From Rubellimicrobium thermophilum DSM 16684 (GTDB taxonomy: Bacteria; Pseudomonadota; Alphaproteobacteria; Rhodobacterales; Rhodobacteraceae): a stretch of 64,000 nt of DNA. Under the pieces are notes generated by a model. That model worked only from the letters and a program-made list of their open reading frames with translations. It did not search any database and was not told the DNA's origin. The stretch is taken from NCBI RefSeq assembly GCF_000442315.1, contig NZ_KE557320.1, positions 1,297,292-1,361,291 on the forward strand, in the 5' to 3' direction. The position numbers were made by a program, and so were the translations under genes. Shown one piece after another: positions 27,354 to 38,128 of this stretch. The first letter of the stretch is position 1. Each line of letters opens with the position of its first letter.

Positions 27354-28514
27354 TTGGGACGGATCGACCGTTACATCCTGTCGCAACTCTTGATCGTGTT
27401 CGGGTTCGCGGCGCTTGTGCTGGTGATGATCTACTGGATCAACCGGGCCGTGATGCTGTTCGACAGTCTCATCGCGGACGGGCAGACGGCCTGGGTGTTC
27501 CTCGAATTCACGGCGCTGTCGCTGCCGGCCATCGTCAAGCTGGTCCTGCCTCTTGCGGCCTATGTCGCGGTGTTGATCACCGTCAACCGTCTGGCCGGGG
27601 ATTCGGAACTGACCGTGATGCGGGCCAGCGGCATGTCGCCCTGGCGCCTGGCCCGGCCCGTCCTCGCCTTCGGCCTTCTGGTCGGGGTGACGGTGGGGAT
27701 CCTGGCCCATCGGCTGGAGCCGGCCGCCGCGCAGCGCCTTGCCTCGCGCGAGGCGGAGATCGCCGAGACAGCCACGGCCCGCCTGCTGCGCGAGGGCGAA
27801 TTCGCCTCGGCCGCCGATGGCGTGACGATCTATGTCGCCGAGGTCACGGCGCAGGGCGAATTCCGGGGCCTGCTTCTCGAAGATCGCCGCAACGCCGCAC
27901 AACCGACCACCTATACCGCCGCCGAAGCGTATCTGGTGCGTGTCCCTTCGGGGCCGCAGCTTGTCATGGTGGACGGGCAGATCCAGCGTCTGGATGCGTC
28001 CGGTCGCCTGCTCGTGACGACCTTCGACGATCTTGCCTATGATCTGGCCCCGCTTCTGGGCGGGGGTGAGAGCGGGCGGCGCGACCTGCGTTCCCTGCCC
28101 ACGGTCGCCCTGCTGTTCCCGGATGCCGAAACGCTCCGCAGCACGCAGGCCGATGCAGCACGTCTGCGGATCGAGGCGCTGGAGCGGTTCGCCGAAACGG
28201 CCCTGCCGCCGGTTGCCGTGCTGATCGCGCTGGCCGCCATGCTGCAGGGAGAATTCAGCCGCCTCGGGCTGTGGCCGCAGATCGCCCTGGCCGTCGCCCT
28301 GGCCGTCGCCGTGAAGGCCGTCGAGGCCTCGATGGTGCAGGCGGCACGGGCCGATCCGGCAGCGCATTGGCCACTGGTCTTCGTGCCGACGGCAGGAGGG
28401 CTGGCCGTGGCCGCCGGCCTTCTGTGGCAGGCGACAGTGCCGCGACGGCAGCGCGGCCGCCGGACCCGGAAGAGCCGCCCGCCCCGAGGCGACACCGGGG
28501 GGGCCGCGGCATGA
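27354..28514 (+). CDS. lptF: LPS export ABC transporter permease LptF
   Basis: A 386-aa inner-membrane YjgP/YjgQ permease of the LptBFGC complex. Two N-terminal helices, a periplasmic beta-jellyroll region (about 130-260) and C-terminal helices are recognisable. The start is TTG at 27354: it gives (M)GRIDRYILSQLL, the family N-terminus, with GGAGCGGGGG upstream; there is no nearby ATG. It overlaps lptG by four bases. Confidence 0.93.
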   Translation: MGRIDRYILSQLLIVFGFAALVLVMIYWINRAVMLFDSLIADGQTAWVFLEFTALSLPAIVKLVLPLAAYVAVLITVNRLAGDSELTVMRASGMSPWRLARPVLAFGLLVGVTVGILAHRLEPAAAQRLASREAEIAETATARLLREGEFASAADGVTIYVAEVTAQGEFRGLLLEDRRNAAQPTTYTAAEAYLVRVPSGPQLVMVDGQIQRLDASGRLLVTTFDDLAYDLAPLLGGGESGRRDLRSLPTVALLFPDAETLRSTQADAARLRIEALERFAETALPPVAVLIALAAMLQGEFSRLGLWPQIALAVALAVAVKAVEASMVQAARADPAAHWPLVFVPTAGGLAVAAGLLWQATVPRRQRGRRTRKSRPPRGDTGGAAA

Positions 28515-29602
28515 TCCTCGACCGCTATCTTGCCCGGCGCTTCGCCCGCAGCCTCGGGCTGACGATGCTGGCCTTCTTCCTGATCCTGTCGCTGATCGAC
28601 CTTGTCGAGCAGATCCGGCGGCATTCGCGCGAGGCGGATGGCCTGGGGCCGATCCTCCAGCTGACGCTGCTCAATGTCCCGCGCGGCCTCTACGAGATCC
28701 TGCCCCTGATCACGATCCTGGCAGGGGTGGCGCTGTTCCTGGGGCTCGGGCGCTCCTCGGAGCTGATCGTCGTCCGGGCCGCCGGCCGTTCGGCGCTGCG
28801 CGCCCTCCTCGGCCCCGTTGCGGTCACGCTCGTCTTCGGTCTGATCGCCATCGCCGTGCTGAACCCGATCGTTGCGGCCACCACCGCCGAATACGAAGCC
28901 CGCGAACGCCGGATCGAAGGGCGCGACCCGGTCCTCGCCCTCGCAGAGGGGGGGGTCTGGCTCCGTCAGGGCGGAGAGGCGGGGCCGACCGTGATCCGCG
29001 CCGCCACCGCCAGTGCGGACGGCACGCGGCTTGGCGGGGTCACCTTCCTGTCCCTCGATCCCGCAGGCCGCCCGGTGGAGCGGATCGAGGCGCGGGATGC
29101 CCGGCTCGAGACCGGGCACTGGATCCTGTCCGACGCGAAGGCCTGGAGGCTTGCTGCCCCGAACCCGGAGGCCGACGCAACGACCCATGCGGTGCTGGAA
29201 CGCCCCGCCACGCTGACCGCCGGCGAGATCCGCGACAGTCTGGGCGAGCCGTCGCAGATCTCGATCTGGGAGCTGCCGCGCTTCATCGAGAGGCTGGAGG
29301 CGGCGGGATTCACGACGCGCCGGCATGTCGTCTATCTGCAGATGGAGATGGCCCTGCCCTTCTTCCTGGTCGCCATGATCTTGCTGGCGGCGACTTTCAC
29401 GATGCAGCCGCAGCGGGGACGGCGGATGGGGACGCTGGTCCTCGCCGCCGTGCTGACCGGCTTTGCGGCGCAGATGCTGCGCAACTTTGCGCAGGTTCTG
29501 GGCGAGACCGGACAGGTGCCGCCTGCCCTGGCCGCCTGGGCCCCGCCCATCGCCGCGATCCTGTGCGCCCTCGGTGTCCTGCTGCATCTGGAGGAAGGAT
29601 GA
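28511..29602 (+). CDS. lptG: LPS export ABC transporter permease LptG
   Basis: A 363-aa partner of LptF with the same fold: MILDRYLARRFARSLGLTML opens the first helix, a periplasmic domain spans about 120-270, and three helices close the protein. ATGA overlaps on both sides (lptF and lptD) indicate a coupled operon for moving LPS from inner to outer membrane. Confidence 0.95.
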   Translation: MILDRYLARRFARSLGLTMLAFFLILSLIDLVEQIRRHSREADGLGPILQLTLLNVPRGLYEILPLITILAGVALFLGLGRSSELIVVRAAGRSALRALLGPVAVTLVFGLIAIAVLNPIVAATTAEYEARERRIEGRDPVLALAEGGVWLRQGGEAGPTVIRAATASADGTRLGGVTFLSLDPAGRPVERIEARDARLETGHWILSDAKAWRLAAPNPEADATTHAVLERPATLTAGEIRDSLGEPSQISIWELPRFIERLEAAGFTTRRHVVYLQMEMALPFFLVAMILLAATFTMQPQRGRRMGTLVLAAVLTGFAAQMLRNFAQVLGETGQVPPALAAWAPPIAAILCALGVLLHLEEG

Positions 29603-31683
29603 GGCGTCTTCTCGCCACGCTCTTCGGCCTGCTCCTGCTGGCTGCGGCAGCCCGGGCGCAACAGGCATCGCTGATGGCCGACCGGCTGTTCATCGATGCC
29701 GAAGGCCGGCTCGTGGCGCAGGGGAATGTCCAGGCCTTCCACGAAGGCACGATCCTTTCTGCGGCCGTCATCGCCTATGACCCGGCGACCGACCGTCTGA
29801 CCATCGAGGGACCGATCCTCATCCGCGATCCCTCCGGCGCGATCCTGACGGCCGAGCGGGCCGAACTCGATCCCCGGCTCGAGGACGGACTGCTGCGCGG
29901 GGCGCGGCTGGTCCTGAGCCGCCAGCTCCAGATCGCTGCCAACCGGATCGACCGGCTGGGCGGACTCACGGCGATGACGGGGGCCGCCGCCAGTTCCTGC
30001 CAGGTCTGCCCCGGACGCCGACCCCTGTGGGAGATCACCGCAACCCGCGTCGTCCATGACGAGGCCGCAGGGCTGCTGCATTTCGACGATGCGACCTTCC
30101 TCATCCGCGGCGTCCCCATCCTGTGGCTGCCGCGCCTGCGTCTGCCGGATCCGGAAAATCCGCGGGCTGCGGGCCTCCTGATGCCCTCGCTGCGCACCAC
30201 GGACCGGCTCGGCCCCGGCCTGCGCATGCCTCTCTTCATTCCGCTTGGTCCGTCGCGGGATATCACCCTCACCCCCTATCTGGCACCGGCCACCCGCACG
30301 CTCGAGGCGCGCTACCGTCAGGCTTTCCTCGCCGGCGATCTGACGCTGCGCGGGGCCGTCACCGCGGACGATCTGGACGTGGAAGAGACGCGGGGGTTCC
30401 TCCAGGCCGAGGGGGAATTCCGGCCGGGCGCGGGGGTGACGCTGTCCTTCGACCTCACCACCGTCAGCGACGAGGCCTATCTGATCGACTATGGCTGGTC
30501 GGATGCCGACAGGCTGGCCTCCTCCCTGCGGATCGAGCGGGCGACCGGCCCGGCACTGCTGACCGGAGAGCTGAGCTTCATCCGCTCCTTCCGGGAGGGA
30601 GAGACGACCGGTTCCCTGCCACCGGTGCTGGGCCATCTCGAAGACAGCCGACGCTGGACGCTGGGTGGCGGCTTCCTGACCGCCGGGATCGGCGCGGACG
30701 GCCATCTGCGGACGGCCGAGGGCACGACAGAGAGCGCACGCGACGGGCTGCGCCTCGGCGCCTTCGCGGACTGGCGCGCCGGGCGTATCTTCGGTCCCGG
30801 CCTGCTGATCGAGGGACAGGCCCGGATCGACCTGGATGTCTGGCGCATCGCGGACGACCCCGCCCATCCCGATCCGATCCTGCGGACCGCGCCGGCGGGG
30901 GCGGTGACGCTGCGCCTTCCGCTGGCGCGGCACGCGGGCAGCATCTCGGATCTGCTGCAACCCATCCTGTCCTTCGGCGCAACCGGCGCCTGGGGAGACG
31001 ATCCCCCGGACGAGGATTCGCGTCTGGCCGGACTGGACGGCGGGAACCTTCATGCGCTGCGCCGGCTGCCCGGCGAGGACCGCCTGGAGGAAGGCGCCCG
31101 CCTGTCCTATGGCCTGGCCTGGACGCGCGAAGCGGGAGGCTATGCCGCAACGGCCGTGATCGGACGCATCCTCCGCGATCTGCCGCTGTCCGCCTCGGAC
31201 GCCTCGGGCCTGTCAGGCGTGACATCCGCTACCCTGGCCGAGGCCCGACTGGACCTGGCCGACGGCTTTGCCCTGACCGCACGCAGCCTTCTGGAGGACT
31301 GGAACTTCGGCAAGAGCGAGGCCCGGATCGACTGGGCCGGCAACAGGGTGACCCTGTCGGCCGCCTATGTCCATCTGCCCGCCGATGCGGACGAAGACCG
31401 GACCGACGCCGCCGCCGAATGGACCATCGACGGGGAATGGCGCCCCTCGGACCGCTGGGCGTTGCGCGCGGGGGGGCGCTATGACCTCGTGGCCGAGGCC
31501 CCCGCCCGCGCCAGTGCCGGCATCGTCTGGCGCAACGAATGCGTCGAGGTGGACCTTTCCGCGACGCGCCGCTACACCGAATCGAGCAGTCAGGGGCCGT
31601 CAACGGATTTCGGGGTGGCGGTGAATCTGCTCGGTTTCCGGGCCGGGGCACCGGGCGCAAGGGCCGGCACCTGCCGGAACTGA
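29599..31683 (+). CDS. lptD: LPS-assembly protein LptD
   Basis: A 694-aa outer-membrane translocon. It has a signal peptide (MRRLLATLFGLLLLAAAARAQ), an N-terminal OstA/LptA-like jellyroll (about 30-130) and a long beta-barrel domain. A CQVC pair at about residues 134-137 and one Cys near the C-terminus (NECVEVDL) are candidates for the LptD disulfides. It overlaps lptG by 4 bp. Confidence 0.95.
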   Translation: MRRLLATLFGLLLLAAAARAQQASLMADRLFIDAEGRLVAQGNVQAFHEGTILSAAVIAYDPATDRLTIEGPILIRDPSGAILTAERAELDPRLEDGLLRGARLVLSRQLQIAANRIDRLGGLTAMTGAAASSCQVCPGRRPLWEITATRVVHDEAAGLLHFDDATFLIRGVPILWLPRLRLPDPENPRAAGLLMPSLRTTDRLGPGLRMPLFIPLGPSRDITLTPYLAPATRTLEARYRQAFLAGDLTLRGAVTADDLDVEETRGFLQAEGEFRPGAGVTLSFDLTTVSDEAYLIDYGWSDADRLASSLRIERATGPALLTGELSFIRSFREGETTGSLPPVLGHLEDSRRWTLGGGFLTAGIGADGHLRTAEGTTESARDGLRLGAFADWRAGRIFGPGLLIEGQARIDLDVWRIADDPAHPDPILRTAPAGAVTLRLPLARHAGSISDLLQPILSFGATGAWGDDPPDEDSRLAGLDGGNLHALRRLPGEDRLEEGARLSYGLAWTREAGGYAATAVIGRILRDLPLSASDASGLSGVTSATLAEARLDLADGFALTARSLLEDWNFGKSEARIDWAGNRVTLSAAYVHLPADADEDRTDAAAEWTIDGEWRPSDRWALRAGGRYDLVAEAPARASAGIVWRNECVEVDLSATRRYTESSSQGPSTDFGVAVNLLGFRAGAPGARAGTCRN

Positions 31684-31698
31684 GGAGGAAGGACGGGC

Positions 31699-32922
31699 AT
31701 GGTCAGGGGTCTCGGGCGCATCCTCGGCGGCATGGTCTGTGCAGCCGTCATGCTGGCGGGCCAGATGCTGCCGGCGCAGGATTTCTCTCCCGTCATCGTC
31801 GTCAACGACCGTGCGGTGACAGGCTGGGAACTGGACCAGAGGGAGCGCCTGCTGCGCTTCTTCGGCACGCCGGGGGATCTGCCCACCCTCGCACGCCGGC
31901 AGCTTGTGGACGATCGCCTGAGACAGCAGGAACTCGAACGGGCCGGAGTCTCTCTGACCGAAGAGGGGCGGGCCCGGGCGATCGAGGACTTTGCCGCCCG
32001 CGCCGGGCTGAGCGCGGAAGAGCTCTTCGCCGAACTGGCCCGCAGCGGCATCGACCGCCGGACACTGACGGATTATGTCGAGATCAGCACGCTCTGGCGC
32101 GACTATATCCGCGCCCGCTACGGCAGTCGCATCGACCCCGCCTCGGAGGAGGAGATCGACCGACGCCTCGCGCAGGAGCAGGTCCGGCAGGCCGGGATCG
32201 AGGTCCTGCTGTCCGAGATCATCATCCCGGCCCCGCCCGAACAGGCCGCCGCCGTGCAGGCCGTCGCCGAGGAGATCGCGCGCACCCCATCCATCGCCGC
32301 CTTCGAGGCCGCCGCACGCCAGTATTCCGCCGTCCCCTCGCGAGAGAGGGGAGGGCGGCTGGACTGGGTGCCGCTGTCCAACTACCCCCCTGCCCTCCAG
32401 GGCCTGCTGCTCTCGCTGGCGCCGGGCGAGGTGACGCCGCCGCTGACCCTGACGGGGGCAGTCGCGCTGCTCCAGCTCCGCGACATCCGCGAGGGGACCG
32501 TCCCCGAAGCGCAACCGGACTCGCTCGATTACGCGATCCTGCGGATCCCCGGCGGGCTGACCGCTCCCGCCCTCGCCCGGGCGGCACGGATCGATGCCGA
32601 AGCGGACCGCTGCGACGATCTCTATGGCTATCGCCTTCCGGCAGACCAGCTCCTGCGCCTGGAGCAGACGCCGTCGGAGATCCCTCAGGACATCGCCCTG
32701 GCGCTGGCCGCGCTCGACCCCGGCGAGGCCAGCTGGGGCCTGACGGCCGACGGGGGGCAGACCCTGCTCTTCGTCATGCTCTGCGCCCGCCATTTCCCGC
32801 TGCCCGAAGGCGTGCCCGACCGCGACACGGTGGCCGGCGCGATCCGGGGCGAGCGGCTTCAGCAATATGCCGATGCGCTGCTGGCCGAGCTGCGTGCCGC
32901 CGCCACCATCGTGGGAGAGTGA
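31699..32922 (+). CDS. surA: Periplasmic chaperone / peptidyl-prolyl isomerase SurA
   Basis: A 407-aa exported protein with a signal sequence ending near PAQDF, the SurA N-terminal helical domain (VVNDRAVTGWELDQRERLL) and one parvulin-like region (about 165-270: VLLSEIIIPAP ... GGRLDWVPLSNYPPAL ... GEVTPPL). It helps fold outer-membrane proteins such as LptD, encoded 15 bp upstream. Its stop overlaps the pdxA ATG (TGATG). Confidence 0.93.
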   Translation: MVRGLGRILGGMVCAAVMLAGQMLPAQDFSPVIVVNDRAVTGWELDQRERLLRFFGTPGDLPTLARRQLVDDRLRQQELERAGVSLTEEGRARAIEDFAARAGLSAEELFAELARSGIDRRTLTDYVEISTLWRDYIRARYGSRIDPASEEEIDRRLAQEQVRQAGIEVLLSEIIIPAPPEQAAAVQAVAEEIARTPSIAAFEAAARQYSAVPSRERGGRLDWVPLSNYPPALQGLLLSLAPGEVTPPLTLTGAVALLQLRDIREGTVPEAQPDSLDYAILRIPGGLTAPALARAARIDAEADRCDDLYGYRLPADQLLRLEQTPSEIPQDIALALAALDPGEASWGLTADGGQTLLFVMLCARHFPLPEGVPDRDTVAGAIRGERLQQYADALLAELRAAATIVGE

Positions 32923-33900
32923 TGACCGCGCTTCCGATCGCCGTCTCCTGCGGGGAGCCGGCCGGCATCGGACCGGAGGTGGCCGCCAAGGCCTGGGCCG
33001 CGACGCGCCTGCCCGTCCTGTGGATCGGGGACCCCCGCCATCTGCCGCCCGGCACGCCCTGGGCAGAGGCCGCCCCGGAGGAGGCAGCCCGCATCGCCCC
33101 GCGGGCGCTGCCTGTCCTGCGCCGCGACTTCGGCCCGCCGGCCCGGCCCGGCTGTCCCGATCCGGCCCATGCCCCCCATGTGATCGCGGCGATCGAAGAG
33201 GGGGTGGCGCTGCTGCGCGCAGGCCGGGCCTCCGCTCTTTGCACCGCACCCATCGCCAAGGCGGCACTGGCGCGGGGGGCAGGCTTCGCCTTTCCCGGCC
33301 ATACCGAGTTCCTGGCCCATCTTGCCGGGGGGGCCGAGGTGGCGATGATGATCGCCTCGCCCCTGCTGCGCGTGGTGCCGGCGACGATCCATGTTCCCCC
33401 TGGCCGATGTGCCGCGCCTGATCACCGCCGGGCGGCTGACCCGCCTCCTGCGCCTTGTCCATGCGGCGCTGCGCGAGGACTGGGGGCTGGAGGCGCCGCG
33501 GATCGCCGTGGCCGGGCTCAACCCGCATGCCGGCGAGGACGGACGCATGGGGCGCGAGGAGATCGAGATCATCGCCCCCGCGATCGAGGCCCTGCGCGCC
33601 GAGGGGCTGGATCTTGCCGGGCCGCTTCCGGCCGACACGATGTTCCATCCCGAGGCACGGGCGGGCTATGACCTGGCCGTCTGCATGTATCACGATCAGG
33701 CCCTGATCCCGGCCAAGACGCTCGACTTTGCGGGCGGGGTCAATGTCACGCTGGGGCTGCCCTTCCTGCGCACTTCGCCCGATCACGGGACGGCCTTCGG
33801 CCTGGCGGGCCGGGGCGTGGCAGACCCCTCCTCGATGATCGCGGCGCTGCGGCTGGCCGCCGATCTGGCCCGGCGGAGGGGCGTTCCGTGGCGACGCTAG
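32922..33900 (+). CDS. pdxA: 4-hydroxythreonine-4-phosphate dehydrogenase (frameshifted)
   Basis: PdxA oxidises 4-phosphohydroxythreonine in vitamin B6 synthesis. The N-terminal half ([30 protein letters not shown] with a metal His) and the C-terminal half ([46 protein letters not shown]) are in different frames. The C run 33396-33400 has one C too many; with four Cs the protein reads [15 protein letters not shown] through and totals about 325 aa. All metal and phosphate ligands remain, so an assembly error is likely. Confidence 0.93.
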
Positions 33901-34754
33901 ACGGACTGCCGCCCTTGCGGGAGGTGATCGCCGAACATGGGCTTTCGGCGCGCAAGGCCCTGGGGCAGAACTTCATCCTCGACCTCAACCTGACGGCGCG
34001 GATCGCCCGGGCGGCCGGCGATCTGACGGGGACGGATGTCCTCGAGATCGGCCCCGGACCGGGGGGGCTGACGCGCGGGCTGCTGCTGGAAGGGGCGCGC
34101 CATGTCGTGGCGGTGGAGAAGGACGCGCGCTGCCTGCCTGCCCTGGCCCGGATCGCCGAACGCTATCCGGGGCGGCTGACCGTGGTGCAGGGCGATGCGC
34201 TGGAGATCGATCCTGCGGCCCATCTGACCCCGCCGGTGCGGATCGTGGCGAACCTGCCCTACAATGTCGGAACCGAACTCCTGATCCGCTGGCTCACGCC
34301 CTCCCTGTGGCCGCCCTTCTGGAGCACGCTGACGCTCATGTTCCAGAAGGAAGTGGCCCATCGGATCGTGGCCAGGCCCGGCGATGAGGCCTATGGCCGC
34401 CTGGCGATCCTCGCGCAGTGGCGGACCGCACCGCGCATCGTGCTCGAGCTGCCGCCCCAGGCCTTCGTGCCGCCGCCCAAGGTCTCGTCTGCGGTGGTCC
34501 ATCTGGAGGCGCTGCCCCGACCGCGCTTTCCCGCCCGTGCCGCGACGCTGGAGAGGGTCACGGCCGCCGCCTTCGGCCAGCGACGCAAGATGCTGCGATC
34601 GAGCCTCAGAGGCCTGTCGCCGGACATCGAGGCCCATCTGGCCGCGGCCGGCATCCCGCCGACCGAGCGGGCCGAGCAGGTGGGGCTCGAAGCCTTCTGT
34701 GCCCTGGCCCGCAGCCTCGACGGCGAGGCGGCGGACCAGGAACGGGATCGATAG
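33888..34754 (+). CDS. rsmA: 16S rRNA (adenine1518/1519-N6)-dimethyltransferase
   Basis: A 288-aa KsgA-family methyltransferase that dimethylates two adenines of helix 45 during 30S maturation. Motifs: [27 protein letters not shown] (SAM) and NLPYNVGTE (catalytic). It starts at GTG 33888 inside the last codons of pdxA, the standard pdxA-rsmA coupling. Confidence 0.96.
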   Translation: MATLDGLPPLREVIAEHGLSARKALGQNFILDLNLTARIARAAGDLTGTDVLEIGPGPGGLTRGLLLEGARHVVAVEKDARCLPALARIAERYPGRLTVVQGDALEIDPAAHLTPPVRIVANLPYNVGTELLIRWLTPSLWPPFWSTLTLMFQKEVAHRIVARPGDEAYGRLAILAQWRTAPRIVLELPPQAFVPPPKVSSAVVHLEALPRPRFPARAATLERVTAAAFGQRRKMLRSSLRGLSPDIEAHLAAAGIPPTERAEQVGLEAFCALARSLDGEAADQERDR

Positions 34755-34775
34755 GCCGAAGGATGCGCGGGCCGC

Positions 34776-35664
34776 TCAGCCGGCCGCGTCCGGCTTCGCC
34801 TCGTCCCGGGATGCGCGGGGCTTGCGCGGGCGGCGGCCGCGGCTGCTGCGCTCTCCGCCCTCGGACGGGGCCGAAGGCGCCGCCTCCTCCCCTGCGGGGG
34901 CCGATGCCGCCTTGGGCATGCGCGGACGGCGCGGACGGCGCGCCGGGGCCTGCGGCGCTGCGGAGCCCTCCTGCTCTGCCGTCCCGGCTGCAGCGTCGTC
35001 ATCGGCAGGGGATGGGTCAGGGGGATTCGGCAGGCCCGGCGGCGGGGGCCTTGTCGGAGATTGCATCCTCCTCCTGCGGCGTCCCGGCCGGGGCCGCCGA
35101 GGGCGGGATCATGTCGTCCTCGGGCTCGGCCACGAGGACGGGAAACAACGGCTCGCGCAAAAAGCCGGGACCGGAGGGCTGCATCTCCTCGGACTGGCGG
35201 GGGCGCCGATCCGCGCGATCGCGGGCGAATCCGCCATCGCGGCGATCCTCGCGGGGCTGCTCGCGGGGCTGCTCGCGCGGGTCACGGCCTTCGCGCATCT
35301 CGCGCATCTCGCGCTCGGCCTGCTGGCGTTCGCGGCTCTGCTCGAACTGGCGCTCGCGCTCGGCCTGACGTTCGCGGTGGAGCTGTTCCTGCTCCTCGCG
35401 GGCGCGTTCCACCTCGCGCATCGCCTCGGCCAGCATGCGCGTGTAATGCTCTGCGTGCTGGGCGAAATTCTCGGCCCCCACCCGGTCCCCCGCGAGCTGG
35501 GCATCGCGATGGAGCTGGACGTATTTCTCGATGATCTGCTGGGGCGTGCCGCGCACCTTCCCCTCGGGGCCGGAGCTTTCGAAGACCCGGTTGATGATGT
35601 TGCCGCCCGAAGGACGGTTCTGGCGGTTCTGCTTGTTGCGCTGCCGCTGCTTGGAGGATCGCAT
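34776..35664 (-). CDS. DUF4167 domain-containing protein (frameshifted)
   Basis: A reconstructed 295-aa, highly charged protein. The N-terminal DUF4167 domain (about 18-75: GGNIINRVFESSGPEGKVRG, then IIEKYVQLHRDAQ) is well conserved; then come an Arg/Glu/Gln-rich helical segment (about 85-140) and a low-complexity Pro/Ala/Arg tail. The G run 35020-35024 (C run on the coding strand) has one base too many and truncates the first frame at 35017; the basic tail continues to 34776. The gene converges with rsmA and follows prmC, its usual position in alphaproteobacteria. RNA binding is suspected but not shown. Confidence 0.88.
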
Positions 35665-35913
35665 GTCCGCTTCCGAAGGGGAATGTGTCGTCTGCGCCGG
35701 GATCGCCCGGCCCGCCCACCTGCCGGACCGCAGGGGGCCGGAGGAGCCCCGAAGGTCGGTCTGGGGTGCAGGGCGATTTGCGGACGGTCCCTGCCGATCA
35801 CCGGGGAAGCACCCCGGCGCCGTTCCCGTCCGTCGGGGGTCTCTAAGCACGCATGCAGGCCCTTCGCAAGGCCAAAAGGACGCCCGGGCCTGCAGAAGGG
35901 CGTTTCCGGCCCG

Positions 35914-36757
35914 TCACGCGGCACGAAAGACGCAGACCCGCGCCCGTCCGTGCAGATCCGGCCGCGTTCCCAGCGGCGTCAGACCTGCCGCCTGTCCGAT
36001 CGCGAGGACGGCGGGCGCCTGCCCTGCCCCCACCTCGACAGCGACACGGCCGCCGGACCGCAGATGCGGCCTTGCTCCACCAAGGACTGCCCGATAGGCG
36101 GCAAGGCCGTCCCCCCCGTCGGTCAGGGCCAGATGCGGCTCCCAGTCACGGACTTCGGGCTCGAGGCGATCCAGCTCGGCCGCGGGAATGTAGGGGGGGT
36201 TGGACAGGATCAGGTCGAACTCTCCCGAGACGGCCTCGTACCAGTCCGAAAGGAGCAGATCCGCCCGCTCCGCGACGCCATGCCGGGCCGCGTTCTGCCC
36301 CGCAACCGCCAACGCCGCGGGCGAAAGGTCGATCCCGATGCCGGTCGCCTCCGGACATTCGGCCAGCAGCGTGACAAGCAGACAGCCCGTCCCCGTCCCC
36401 AGATCGAGCAGGCGCGCAAAGGGCTCTTCCAGCGCACAGGCGACAAGCGTCTCGGTCTCGGGGCCGGGGGTCGAGCGTGTCGCGCGTGACGCGGAAGGAG
36501 CGGCCCCAGAACAGCCTCTCGCCCAGGATCTGGGACACGGGCTCGCGCCGGATACGTCGGGCCAGCAAGGCACCGAAGGCCGCCGACTGCGCGGGAGACA
36601 TCCCCTCGGCCAGGCGGATCGTCAGACGGCCCGGCTCCACGCCCAGAGCATGGGCAAGCAGCCGCCGGGCATCGGCCGCCGCATCGGGGATGCCGGCCTC
36701 GCGCAGGGCCTGCACGCCCTGCGCAAGGATCCCTGCGGCTGTCGGCGCCTGCCTCAT
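35914..36757 (-). CDS. prmC: Release factor glutamine methyltransferase (frameshifted)
   Basis: PrmC methylates the GGQ glutamine of release factors; its substrate gene prfA overlaps it by four bases. The N-terminal helical domain ([29 protein letters not shown]) and the SAM domain ([20 protein letters not shown]) are in different frames. The four-base G run at 36460-36463 has one base too many; correction gives DPRPETETLV and about 280 aa. The NPPY catalytic motif is intact. Confidence 0.93.
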
Positions 36758-37809
36758 CCCTCCATCCGGGCCAGCGCCGCCGCCTGCGCATCCGCCACCA
36801 GCGCGTCGATCACCTCGTCGAGGTCGCCCTCGAGGATCGCGTCCAGACGGTAGAGCGTCAGACCGATGCGATGATCGGTCAGCCGCCCCTGCGGCACGTT
36901 GTAGGTGCGGATGCGTTCGGAGCGGTCGCCCGTCCCCACCATGGCCCGCCGGTCGGCCGAGCGGGCCCCCTCGATCCGTTCGCGCTCCCTTTCATACAGG
37001 CGGGCGCGGAGAACCCGCATGGCAAGATCGCGGTTCTGGTGCTGGGACTTGAGCGAGGAGGTGACGACGATCCCCGTGGGCAGATGGGTGATGCGCACGG
37101 CCGATTCGGTCTTGTTCACATGCTGACCGCCGGCCCCCGAGGACCGCATCGTGTCGATGCGCAGATCGGCGGGGTCGATGGCGATGTCCACCTCTTCGGC
37201 CTCGGGCAGGACGGCGACCGTGGCGGCACTGGTATGGATGCGGCCCGAGGCCTCGGTCGCGGGCACGCGCTGGATGCGATGCACGCCCGATTCGTATTTG
37301 AGGCGTGCGAAGACGCCCTCGCCCTCCACGCGGGCGACCAGTTCCTTCAGGCCGCCCAGATCGGTGGGCTGTTCCTCGATCACCTCCCAGCTCCAGCCGC
37401 GGCGTTCGGCATAGCGGGCATACATCCGCGCCAGATCGGCGGCGAAGAGGGCGGCCTCCTCTCCGCCGGTGCCCGGGCGGATCTCGATCATCGCGGGGCG
37501 GGCATCGGCGGCGTCCTTCGGCAGAAGCTCGAGCCGCAGCCGCTGCTCCGCCTCGGCAAGCCTGTCGCGCAGGGCGGGCAGCTCCTCCTCGGCCAGGGGG
37601 CGCATCTCGGGATCGGCAAGCATGGCCTCGGCATCCGCGATCTCGGCCTTCAGGGCGCGCCAGGCCTCTGCCGCCTGCACGACAGGGCGCAGCGCCGACC
37701 ATTCGCGCGAGGTCGCGGCCAGTTCGGCGGGGGGTTGCGGCTGCTGCAGCCTTTCCTCGAGAAAGGCAAAGCGGGCGGCAATCTCGTTCAGGCGGTCCTC
37801 GGGGATCAT
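36754..37809 (-). CDS. prfA: Peptide chain release factor 1
   Basis: A 351-aa class I release factor reading UAA and UAG. The codon-recognition motif PAT (RVPATEASG) and the peptidyl-hydrolysis motif GGQ ([14 protein letters not shown]) are present, as is [15 protein letters not shown]. It overlaps prmC by 4 bp. Confidence 0.98.
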   Translation of the reverse strand: MIPEDRLNEIAARFAFLEERLQQPQPPAELAATSREWSALRPVVQAAEAWRALKAEIADAEAMLADPEMRPLAEEELPALRDRLAEAEQRLRLELLPKDAADARPAMIEIRPGTGGEEAALFAADLARMYARYAERRGWSWEVIEEQPTDLGGLKELVARVEGEGVFARLKYESGVHRIQRVPATEASGRIHTSAATVAVLPEAEEVDIAIDPADLRIDTMRSSGAGGQHVNKTESAVRITHLPTGIVVTSSLKSQHQNRDLAMRVLRARLYERERERIEGARSADRRAMVGTGDRSERIRTYNVPQGRLTDHRIGLTLYRLDAILEGDLDEVIDALVADAQAAALARMEG

Positions 37810-37858
37810 GGGCGGGGCCTGTCGCCGCTCGGGCAGCCGGGGTCAAGGGCCGGCGGCA

Positions 37859-38128
37859 TCACGGCTCTGCCGGCCGGATCCGGGCATTGCGGCCGCCCCG
37901 CCGGCGTGCCCCGTCCGGCGGGGTCAGCGCCGCCTCCAGGACAGCGGTCATCGGATGGCCCGGCGTGCCATACCGTTCGAGCAGGACCCGGGCCGAGAGG
38001 GCCGGATCGGCCCCCGCAGGCAGCGACAGCGCCCAGTCGAGAAAGATCGACCGGCACTCGCCCTCGGTGATGCCGGGGATGCGATAGGCCTCTCGCACCA
38101 GGTTCTTGGGATCGTGGGAATCGCTCAG
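37859..38128 (-). CDS. Conserved hypothetical protein downstream of glnE (89 aa)
   Basis: A small soluble protein with a helical core (LVREAYRIPGITEGECRSIF ... VLLERYGTPGHP) and a basic tail. It follows glnE directly in Rhodobacteraceae. The best start by position is CTG at 38128, overlapping the glnE stop (CTGA) where ATGA would be expected. The first standard start is GTG at 38098, which would remove ten residues. Function unknown. Confidence 0.75.
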   Translation of the reverse strand: MSDSHDPKNLVREAYRIPGITEGECRSIFLDWALSLPAGADPALSARVLLERYGTPGHPMTAVLEAALTPPDGARRRGGRNARIRPAEP

